Origin: DAOUAE01 sp034433795 | GTDB lineage: Bacteria > Chloroflexota > UBA6077 > FW602-bin22 > DAOUAE01 | Length of the DNA: 39,450 nucleotides | Assembly: GCA_034433795.1 (NCBI GenBank) | Contig: DAOUAE010000070.1 | Span: forward strand, 1-39,450 | Direction: 5' to 3' | In this document: piece by piece, positions 15,926-22,103 of the stretch | How the letters are laid out: each line of letters starts with the position of its first letter | Numbering within the stretch: position 1 is the first letter of the stretch | Program-made: the position numbers and the translations under genes | The notes under the pieces: generated by a model | What the model was told of the DNA's origin: nothing | What the model saw: the letters and a program-made list of their open reading frames with translations, nothing else | The model's database searches: none

Positions 15926-16581
15926 AATTTCATTTTTCAAAGCCCATCTTTGTATTCGACTCTTCCGTCATAATAGATGCTTTGCGGGAACCTAGTTATA
16001 AACAAAGTGGAGTGCTCGTTGATGATGTTGAGGAAGAAGCGCCACGCACGCGGTATGAGATAGCGCGTGACGCGCTTGCTCATGCCACGAGGGTAGGAAA
16101 GTTAGTCATAACAGATGTAACGATCATGGAATTACACATGCCTGAAGAGAAGAAGGTAGAGGAAAAATGTAAAGCCAAATGCCCACAGTGTGACTATGAG
16201 TTTCATACAGTAATCTGCCCGCTGTGTGGCCATAAATTTAATCACACCCGCAAACTGACGCAATCTAGAGATAGGAGTGATGATAGTATTAGAAGAGACC
16301 TGAATCGTCTAGAGAAAATGGTGCATGCGTATAGCGGAGAGGTCGTGTGTATACCAAAGGAGGCGCACAAGATAGCGACATACTACATCCTTAGAGAATT
16401 TCGTTCTGAATTAGGACATTCCATCCCAGATGCGCTTATTATCTCGTACGGGATTATCATGAAAGCCTATGTTATTACGCGAGACGACCATCAGATTAGT
16501 GTTGCTAGGAAAATTCGTAAGCGGAACAGGTTTTGTTCCTTTGATGTTATCTCACCCGTAGATCTTATAAAAAGGTTCTGA
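15883..16581 (+). CDS. PIN-domain nuclease with inserted zinc ribbon
   Basis: PIN domains are Mg-dependent ribonucleases. The 232-residue protein has the PIN acids in order: D26 in FVFDSSVIIDAL, E83 in ITDVTIMELHM, D183 in HSIPDALIISYG and D201/D202 in VITRDDHQ. Between the second and third motifs, where a typical PIN domain has helices, sits a four-Cys zinc ribbon (C100, C103, C112, C115; CPQC and CPLCGHKF), followed by a basic stretch. The gene is markedly AT-richer than its neighbours (about 15905-16600), suggesting recent transfer. It overlaps the gene before it by 43 bp and lies 2 bp before the CARF gene, so it is co-transcribed with III-D genes. ATG 15883 is chosen; GTG 15871 is also possible. 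A toxin-like or crRNA/target-RNA role is possible; no CARF domain is attached. Confidence 0.85.
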   Translation: MGIVVAINKLLGRVKFHFSKPIFVFDSSVIIDALREPSYKQSGVLVDDVEEEAPRTRYEIARDALAHATRVGKLVITDVTIMELHMPEEKKVEEKCKAKCPQCDYEFHTVICPLCGHKFNHTRKLTQSRDRSDDSIRRDLNRLEKMVHAYSGEVVCIPKEAHKIATYYILREFRSELGHSIPDALIISYGIIMKAYVITRDDHQISVARKIRKRNRFCSFDVISPVDLIKRF

Positions 16582-16583
16582 AG

Positions 16584-17575
16584 ATGGCAGAGAGATTATT
16601 AATTGCCACTTTGGGCACCTCGCCCGCTGTAATCACGGAGGCAGTGGATTTGCTGGCCGAGCAGGGAGACCGGCCGGACGGCGTCCTCCTGTTCTATACG
16701 GAGGATCCGGATGTGAAGAAGAGCCTCGAGCTGCTCTCCAGGCACCTCCCACAGCATTGCCGCATCAGCTGGATTGTACCGATCTCTGTGGGCTCCCACA
16801 GAGAATCGACTCCGCCGAGGCCGCCGTCGAGTTTATGCAGGTTGCCTGCGCCCATCTTCGGGCTTATCGCGACGGGCATCGGCTTTTCGCCAATATCGCC
16901 GGAGGCCGAAAGGCTATGTCGGCGCTGCTGGCCCTGGCGGTGCAATTCTACGGCGCCGAACGGTTGTTCCATATCTGGATTCCGCCATGGCTGGAGAACG
17001 AGGGGGAGATCACCGCGCTCCGGAATCTGCCGGAGTCGGCGATCACGGAGCGCCTTCACCCTCCTCTGGATCGACCTCCCACCGAGCGCCCCCAGCTGGT
17101 GGATCTCCCGTTCATCTCTCTTCCCCATGCTGCCGGACATCCGGGACGCGCTGGAGGGGAAGGCTCTCGCCACCAGGGAGGTCAAACAGTTCCTGGTCCG
17201 CGCCGGATTGCTGAGTCCGGAGGGAACGCCGACGTCCCTCGGCCAGAGGGTCGCCACCATCTTAAACGAAGTGGAGGCTCTGCCTCCTGCCCGGCAGCAA
17301 GAACTCCACACATATTTCACAACCAAGACCGGCTCGAGCGCTTTGCGTGGGAACTTATCGGGTACGCCCCCTTCGTTGTTGAGGTGCGCGGAGAGGAATG
17401 GCGCCAGGGCCAGCCCGGCGTTCAATCTCAGCCCCCGAATGATCTGAGCGTGGGGATCCGGTTGCGCACAGATACCCTTTTCCGCTTCCGGCTGATCACC
17501 ACTGCCAGAACGCCGGGTGAACTGGAAGCAGCCCGCCGGCACGTGGAACGGTATATCCGTCGCCGGGGAGGATAA
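16584..17575 (+). pseudogene. CARF-domain protein gene broken by three frame disruptions
   Basis: CARF domains bind the cyclic oligoadenylates made by Cas10. The frame from ATG 16584 gives LLIATLGTSPAVITEAVDLL, a CARF first strand and loop, then loses similarity near 16775. The second frame supplies DCTDLCGLPQRIDSAEAAVE and the CARF signature FANIAGGRKAMSALLALAVQ up to about 17115. The first frame resumes with FPMLPDIRDALEGK and a winged-helix-like region (VKQFLVRAGLLSPEGTPTSL) to about 17300. The second frame again gives NQDRLERFAWELIGYAPFVV to the TAA at 17575. Putting these together would give about 330 residues: CARF, winged helix and an unassigned tail. The middle disruption falls in a TCTCTT repeat consistent with loss of 2 bp. 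Either a decaying gene or local sequence errors. Confidence 0.75.
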
Positions 17576-17579
17576 GCCC

Positions 17580-18521
17580 ATGGGCGTCTACCACCTGATG
17601 GGCCTGGGGCGTTCCCCGGGCACGGTGATCGGACCGCTGACGTATCTGGCCCACCGCTATCGGCGGTGGAATCCTGCGGACCAGGCCTTCTTCGCCGGGT
17701 CCGGCGAGGCCGCCCTGCGCGCACGAAGGGACAGGGTGGGCGACGTCCAGGCCCTCGTCCTCTTCACCACCCGCGAGATCCTTGCGGGCACAGTCCCCTC
17801 CTTCGACTACCTGGACAACTCGCCCGGCCGCGTCGCCGGGGCCTCCCTCCGGAAGGGCGGGCCAATGAAGGAGGTGCTGCGCGAGTGCCTCTCCCGCGAA
17901 TGGCCGGCCATCTGCGGCGGACGTCCCGAGGGCGTGGTGTTCTGGTGCGAGGTGGACCGTCGGGATATCCGCACGACCTATGCTCGCGTGGCGCAGGTGG
18001 TGGCTGCCCTGGCCGGAGTCGGTGGCCAGGGGAAGGAGATATGGATCAACCTGACCAGCGGCAACAACGTCATGAACTTCGCCCTGGAGCTCGCCGCCGT
18101 CCTCTCCGGGGACGTGGCCCGCCTCTACTACGTCCAGGCCGCCGATGAGCGGGCCGAGAAATGCCTCCGCTTCACCGCCGAGGACGGCTACTGGGTCGAG
18201 CTGCCGATCATGCCCCTGGCCCTGGGACGGCTCCGCCGGGCTATCCTCCAGACCCTGATCGACCACGGCCCCCTTTCCCAGGAGGAGCTGTATGAGCGCC
18301 TGCGATGCGACTACTGGAACCTGAGCCGGGGCCTGGATTCGGTGGAAACCCTGCGGCAGGAGCACCTGGCCCCACTGTGGAAAGGGCGGATCATTCAGGA
18401 AACCGATGAAGGCTACATCCCGGGGCCCCAGTGGACGCTGATCCGGCCCTACCTGCAAACCATCGAGGAGGCGCGAAACCGGGGGCGGACCATCGAGCAG
18501 CTGTGTGAGGAGGAAGATTAG
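17580..18521 (+). CDS. CARF-like protein with C-terminal helix-turn-helix
   Basis: The 313-residue protein reads as a divergent CARF domain (about residues 1-200) followed by a winged-helix-like region. CARF features are the first strand and loop YHLMGLGRSPGTVIGPLTYL, and the central INLTSGNNVMNFALELAAVL (156-174), equivalent to the INITGGTKxM-type ligand loop. The C-terminal part (about 218-270) has LGRLRRAILQTLIDHGPLSQ and EELYERLRCDYWNLSRGL, a plausible DNA-binding helix-turn-helix. Proteins of this design (CARF plus HTH) usually act as cyclic-oligoadenylate-responsive regulators rather than nucleases, and no nuclease motif is visible. It starts 4 bp after the broken CARF gene and precedes a 198-bp gap with inverted repeats, a possible binding site. 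Confidence 0.72.
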   Translation: MGVYHLMGLGRSPGTVIGPLTYLAHRYRRWNPADQAFFAGSGEAALRARRDRVGDVQALVLFTTREILAGTVPSFDYLDNSPGRVAGASLRKGGPMKEVLRECLSREWPAICGGRPEGVVFWCEVDRRDIRTTYARVAQVVAALAGVGGQGKEIWINLTSGNNVMNFALELAAVLSGDVARLYYVQAADERAEKCLRFTAEDGYWVELPIMPLALGRLRRAILQTLIDHGPLSQEELYERLRCDYWNLSRGLDSVETLRQEHLAPLWKGRIIQETDEGYIPGPQWTLIRPYLQTIEEARNRGRTIEQLCEEED

Positions 18522-18587
18522 ATTGAGCAGGAGATCATTCGTTTTTAGCAGGGAAGGGCCAGAAACTGGCGCTGTGCGGGGACGTCT

Positions 18588-18638
18588 CTCCGGTTTGAAC
18601 CGGAGGGGATCCAGACCCACTCCGGGGGCTATCCGGAG
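18588..18638 (+). repeat. Two nested inverted repeats between type III and type I modules
   Basis: CTCCGGTT-TG-AACCGGAG (18588-18605) is a perfect 8-bp inverted repeat. CTCCGG and CCGGAG at 18620-18625 and 18633-18638 form a second hairpin, and CTCCGG is shared by both. GGATCC-type words recur at about 18608, 18652 and 18666. There is no T run. The gap is the only large one inside the cas block, so it may hold a promoter, an operator for the adjacent CARF-HTH protein, or an attenuator. It is not a CRISPR array: no repeat-spacer periodicity is seen. Confidence 0.5.
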
Positions 18639-18719
18639 CGGCCCCGATTGGGATCCCGAATGCAGGATCCGGATTGGCCCTGACCGGAACGGGGCGGAAT
18701 CCAGCCGCGAAGGAGCGCC

Positions 18720-19805
18720 ATGTCGACACCCGTGACCTGGAGTCTGTCGATCCGTCACGATCCCTGGCTGGACAACGGCCTGGAGGTTCTGGCTGGAATA
18801 GCGGAGGCCATCGCCCACCAGCACCCGCAGGTCCTGGCGGTCCGCCTGGAGCCGGACGGGCTGCAGCTGCAGATCCTGCAGCCCCAGCGTTTCGCCCGGC
18901 TCCTCACTCAGCAGATCGCCCATCAGGTCGAGAGCGCTTACTATATGCCGGAGCCTGGCCGGAAAGTGCTGAAGCCCTTCGTGGGGTTCAACCAGCAACC
19001 CCCCAAACAACATCCCGAACTCTACCGGGGTCACGAGACGCTGGAGTCCTTCGTCGAAGAGCTGCTCGCCGGGATCCGGCACCCCTCCCTCCGGCAGGCC
19101 CGGCTCACCTGTCCCTTCTGCGGGGCGCCCGCGACCACCAAGCGCACGCTCTCCCTGTATCCCTTCGTCACCAAGTCCAAAGCCCTGGGCGGACAGGCGA
19201 CCTGGGCTGGGGATGGCTTTCGCGGCCTCAGCGAATACGGGCCCATCTGCCGGGTATGCGCCTTCCTGGGCATGGCAGCCTGGTCCGACACTGCCCTTCT
19301 CTACCGCTGTGATATCGGTGGCCCGCAGAGAAAGAAAAAGAAAGAGGGAACGGCCCTCTTCGCCATCCCGTGGCCGCAACCTCTCGACCTGCGCCGCCTC
19401 CACGAACAGAAGCAACGCTACCGCGCAGCCCTCAACCCGGCGTACCGCCGCAGCAACGTCCGGGTCATCACGCACTGGGGCGGGCAGGACCGGGAGGACT
19501 GGCCCCCACAGGCCTGGACGATGCTCCTCGCCTTCTACGAGGCCGCCCTCAGTCGGGTCCTGGCGGAGATTCAGGAGGCCGGTGAAAGCGCCTGGTTCGA
19601 GCCCGCCGCCCTGCGCCGGGTCATCCCCGACGGGTGGATTCTGCTCCACATCCCCCAGGGCCGGATGAAGGACATCACTGCAACCGACTGGTTCGTGGAC
19701 GAGATCACCCTGCGGATCCTGCGTTCGCTGATTGAGGAAAACATCCTCCCGTATCAGGGCGTCCTCACCGGGATGTGGCTGACCCTGGAGGGGACGGCCC
19801 GCTGA
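18720..19805 (+). CDS. cas8: Type I Cas8 large subunit with two CxxC pairs
   Basis: Cas8 recognises the PAM and holds the Cascade complex on target DNA. The 361-residue protein shows the CxxC...CxxC layout of the Cas8a1/Cst1 group: C131 and C134 in LTCPFCGAPATTKRTLSLYP, C177 and C180 in YGPICRVCAFLGMAA. It begins STPVTWSLSIRHDPWLDNGL and ends at WLTLEGTAR followed by TGA. Relatives with this signature are usually longer (around 500 residues). The +1 frame stays open and protein-like across the stop into the next reading frame, so the C-terminal helical domain may have been split off by a frame change. The start ATG follows AAGGAG. The subtype is I-B- or I-A-like; the sequence seen does not decide between them. 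Confidence 0.8.
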   Translation: MSTPVTWSLSIRHDPWLDNGLEVLAGIAEAIAHQHPQVLAVRLEPDGLQLQILQPQRFARLLTQQIAHQVESAYYMPEPGRKVLKPFVGFNQQPPKQHPELYRGHETLESFVEELLAGIRHPSLRQARLTCPFCGAPATTKRTLSLYPFVTKSKALGGQATWAGDGFRGLSEYGPICRVCAFLGMAAWSDTALLYRCDIGGPQRKKKKEGTALFAIPWPQPLDLRRLHEQKQRYRAALNPAYRRSNVRVITHWGGQDREDWPPQAWTMLLAFYEAALSRVLAEIQEAGESAWFEPAALRRVIPDGWILLHIPQGRMKDITATDWFVDEITLRILRSLIEENILPYQGVLTGMWLTLEGTAR

Positions 19806-19890
19806 CCCGGAGGATACCGCCGCCTGGCGGGAGGAGCGGGCCGCAGCCTTTCTGCAGAACGATTACGGCCGCTTCGCCGAAGGTTTCGGT

Positions 19891-20331
19891 GTGCGACGGC
19901 GCCGGATGCTGGGATTCTATGGGGAGGCCGTTCAGAGCCTCCACCGCTGGATCCAACTCTGGTTGAAGGAGCGAGGGACCATGAGCGAACAGGAGCTGGA
20001 GCTGGTCCGACGGGCAGGACGCACCATCGGGCGGATCGCGGGGACGCAGCGCCGGGCCACCCTTCTTTACGACCTGGAGCGGGCCCGCACGCCCTCGGAT
20101 CTGTTGAAGGTGCTGGGCGAGACGGTGCACCGCCTGATCGGGATGGAGGCTCAGGAGATGCGGGATCAATACCTCTCCCTGGAAGCGCTCGATCGGCTCA
20201 CCGCTCTGATCCACGCGCAGGCCGCCGACGCTCAGCGCTTCGCCGATATGAAGCACACCCTCTTCATCTACGCCGGGCTGGAATACGCGGGGGCTGTTCG
20301 CGGTCAGGCTGCCGAAGCCGCCCCTCGCTGA
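19891..20331 (+). CDS. Small helical subunit of type I complex (Cas11-like) or split Cas8 C-terminus
   Basis: The 146-residue frame is all helical (VQSLHRWIQLWLKE, SEQELELVRRAGRTIGRI, LGETVHRLIGMEAQEMRD, YLSLEALDRLTALIHAQAAD). It lies between cas8 and cas7, where a small subunit is expected. The same frame is open back to 19783 and encodes plausible protein (DPEDTAAWREERAAAFLQND) with high GC in third positions, yet has no ATG, GTG or TTG before 19891. Two start models fit. It may be the C-terminal domain of Cas8 separated by a single-base frame change. Alternatively translation may start internally, best at ATG 19981 with AAGGAG 9 nt upstream, giving a Cas11-sized protein, as known for Cas11 made from inside cas8 in several type I systems. 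Confidence 0.65.
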   Translation: MRRRRMLGFYGEAVQSLHRWIQLWLKERGTMSEQELELVRRAGRTIGRIAGTQRRATLLYDLERARTPSDLLKVLGETVHRLIGMEAQEMRDQYLSLEALDRLTALIHAQAADAQRFADMKHTLFIYAGLEYAGAVRGQAAEAAPR

Positions 20332-20380
20332 CCGGGATCACCGGTGGATTCCCCACCACTTTTAAGGCAAGGAGGACGCG

Positions 20381-21358
20381 ATGGAGCCGAAGGCGATCTC
20401 TATAGTGTGGCTGTCCCGGACCGGGCTGACCAATTTAAACGCCGGGGAAGGCGGGAGCAACCTGGTGGATCTCAAGAAATACCGGTGGGCTGGCCGGGAA
20501 TACCCGTATGTCAGCGGCCAGGCCATGCGTTTCTATCTAAAAGAGGCCATCCGCCGGGAAGTGCGCCCGGAGGAGGCGTGCGTGGCCGACGAGCAGGGTG
20601 AGACCTGTGGCCGTATCGCCGAGTGCGTGCTCTGCGACCTCTTCGGCTTCATGACCACGCTTCCCGACGTGGGGGCCGCCGTCCGGGTCTCACCGGTGAA
20701 GGTCTCTCCGGCAATGGGCCTCGTCCCCCTGGAGGAGACCATGAGCGTGGACTTCCTGACCCGCCGTCACCGCGGCGCAGTTCAGGAGGAGGCGGGGACC
20801 ATCCGGGGAGATATTGTGAACGTGGAGCTCGCCGTCAACATCTATAAAGTCGGTCTCGCCGTTGACCTGCGCCGGGTGGGCCAGGAGGAGGAGCTGGTGG
20901 AGATCGAGAAGGGCCGTGGGAAGAAGGCCCAGACCATCCGGGGCGTGGCCCTCAAAGAGTATATCGACGAGACGGAGCGCCGGCGCCGCGTCAGGCTGCT
21001 GCTCAATGCCGTAGAAGACTTCAGCGACTATTCCAAGCAGGCCCGTCTGCTCACCGATTTCACGCCCGATCTGATCCTCGTCGCCTTGCAGAGCAATTAC
21101 TCCCATCGCCTGCAGAAGGCCCTGGAGCTCCGGTGGGATGGCACAGCGACCCTGGATGCGGCGCGGCTGGATCAGGTGATACAGGAGCTGCGCCTCGACC
21201 TGGCGACTTTCGATGGACGCCCGGCGCTCGCCGCCGGGATGCTCGACGGGATCATCGCCAACGCCGGCGAAGTCCGGGAGGTTCTGGCCCGCCATGGCAT
21301 CGACGTGACCACGCCCCGGGAGGCCATCGAGCGGGTGAAAGCCTGGCTGGAAGTGTGA
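20381..21358 (+). CDS. cas7: Type I Cas7 (DevR/Csa2/Cst2 family)
   Basis: This Cas7 forms the crRNA backbone of the DNA-targeting complex. The 325-residue protein opens with ISIVWLSRTGLTNLNAGEGG and has the family's VSPVKVSPAMGLVPLEETMS, VDFLTRRHRG and IVNVELAVNIYKVGLAVDL segments. These match the DevR-type Cas7 of I-A and I-B systems rather than the Csm3-type RAMPs upstream; no CxxCxxFG-IPGSS combination of the type III kind is present. CGRIAECVLCDLFGF is a Cys-containing thumb-like insertion. A helical tail from about residue 240 is long. AAGGAGG lies 5 nt before the ATG. The gene is followed 3 bp later by cas5. Confidence 0.85.
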   Translation: MEPKAISIVWLSRTGLTNLNAGEGGSNLVDLKKYRWAGREYPYVSGQAMRFYLKEAIRREVRPEEACVADEQGETCGRIAECVLCDLFGFMTTLPDVGAAVRVSPVKVSPAMGLVPLEETMSVDFLTRRHRGAVQEEAGTIRGDIVNVELAVNIYKVGLAVDLRRVGQEEELVEIEKGRGKKAQTIRGVALKEYIDETERRRRVRLLLNAVEDFSDYSKQARLLTDFTPDLILVALQSNYSHRLQKALELRWDGTATLDAARLDQVIQELRLDLATFDGRPALAAGMLDGIIANAGEVREVLARHGIDVTTPREAIERVKAWLEV

Positions 21359-21361
21359 GCG

Positions 21362-22060
21362 ATGGCCTGGATCGGGATGACCGTGGACCTGGAGTGCCCT
21401 TATTTCGCCTGCTTCCGGCAGGTGGCCGCCACCAGCGTGGTGCTCACCTATCCGGTGCCCCCCTTCACGACCCTCCTCGGGATGCTGCTGAACGCCATGG
21501 GGGTCCACCATGCCTTTTACGAAGAGGAGCGCAACCGTCTGCAGCAGGCCCTGCGCTTCAACCTGCGCCCGCTGACGCCGGTGGAACGGCCCCAGCGGGA
21601 GCTGGCGAAGCTCCTCAAGCTGGTGGGGGAAGGCCGCAAGGAGGGGAAACGACCAGTCGATTTCCCCTCCTCCCCGGTTCGCAAATCCTTCCTGGTCCGG
21701 CCCGCCTACCGGCTTTATCTGGCCTCGGAATCCCAGGAGACTATCCAGCCCCTGCGGGACGCCCTGGAACGGCCGGCCCGCCCGCTCTCCCTGGGCGGCT
21801 CAGATAATATGGTGATCCCGACTCTGCGCTGGATGGGGGAGGTGCGCTGGGCGGAGAGCGCGGAGACCTGGGGGCTGATCCCGGGCATCCATGAGGGCTG
21901 CGAGCTGATCCGATTGCCTGTCGCCTTCCAGGCCGGGCGCGACCTCGCACCCCCGCCCCTGCTCGCCCTGCCCCGCCGCTTCCCCTTCCGTCTGCCCCGT
22001 TCCGAGCGCCTGGCTTTCTTCGACACCGAGGGGGTCTGGCTCCTCCCCACCGCGGGGTGA
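21362..22060 (+). CDS. cas5: Type I Cas5
   Basis: Cas5 binds the 5' handle of crRNA in type I complexes. The 232-residue protein has the Cas5 N-terminus TVDLECPYFACFRQVAATSV and the hallmark YPVPPFTTLLGMLLNAMG, the P-x-TLLGML segment common to Cas5 of I-B and I-A systems. The C-terminal part has the strand pattern FPFRLPRSERLAFFDTEGVW. It starts 3 bp after the cas7 stop and ends 43 bp before cas3. Length and order (cas8, cas7, cas5, cas3) are those of I-B-like operons. No catalytic residues of the Cas5d (processing) type are evident, in keeping with a separate Cas6 in the cluster. Confidence 0.88.
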   Translation: MAWIGMTVDLECPYFACFRQVAATSVVLTYPVPPFTTLLGMLLNAMGVHHAFYEEERNRLQQALRFNLRPLTPVERPQRELAKLLKLVGEGRKEGKRPVDFPSSPVRKSFLVRPAYRLYLASESQETIQPLRDALERPARPLSLGGSDNMVIPTLRWMGEVRWAESAETWGLIPGIHEGCELIRLPVAFQAGRDLAPPPLLALPRRFPFRLPRSERLAFFDTEGVWLLPTAG

Positions 22061-22103
22061 TCACCCCGCTCTCCAGGCCTGGAGGATTGGGAGAGCATCC
22101 GCC

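Noticed and set aside
16584..17447. Reading the 287-codon frame as one intact CARF protein
   Set aside because: CARF signature segments such as NIAGGRKAM lie in another frame; the middle of this frame is Ser/Arg/Pro-rich and not protein-like.
16584..17575. Programmed frameshifting as the explanation for the CARF gene
   Set aside because: Three separate switches would be needed, with no slippery site and stimulatory structure at each.
18522..18719. Possible short CRISPR array in the gap before cas8
   Set aside because: The inverted repeats are single-copy and there is no regular direct repeat with 30-40-bp spacing. No array was found anywhere else in the window.
17496..19649. Minus-strand open frame of 717 codons opposite the CARF and cas8 genes
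   Set aside because: It spans three plus-strand genes and the gap between them, with no domain pattern.
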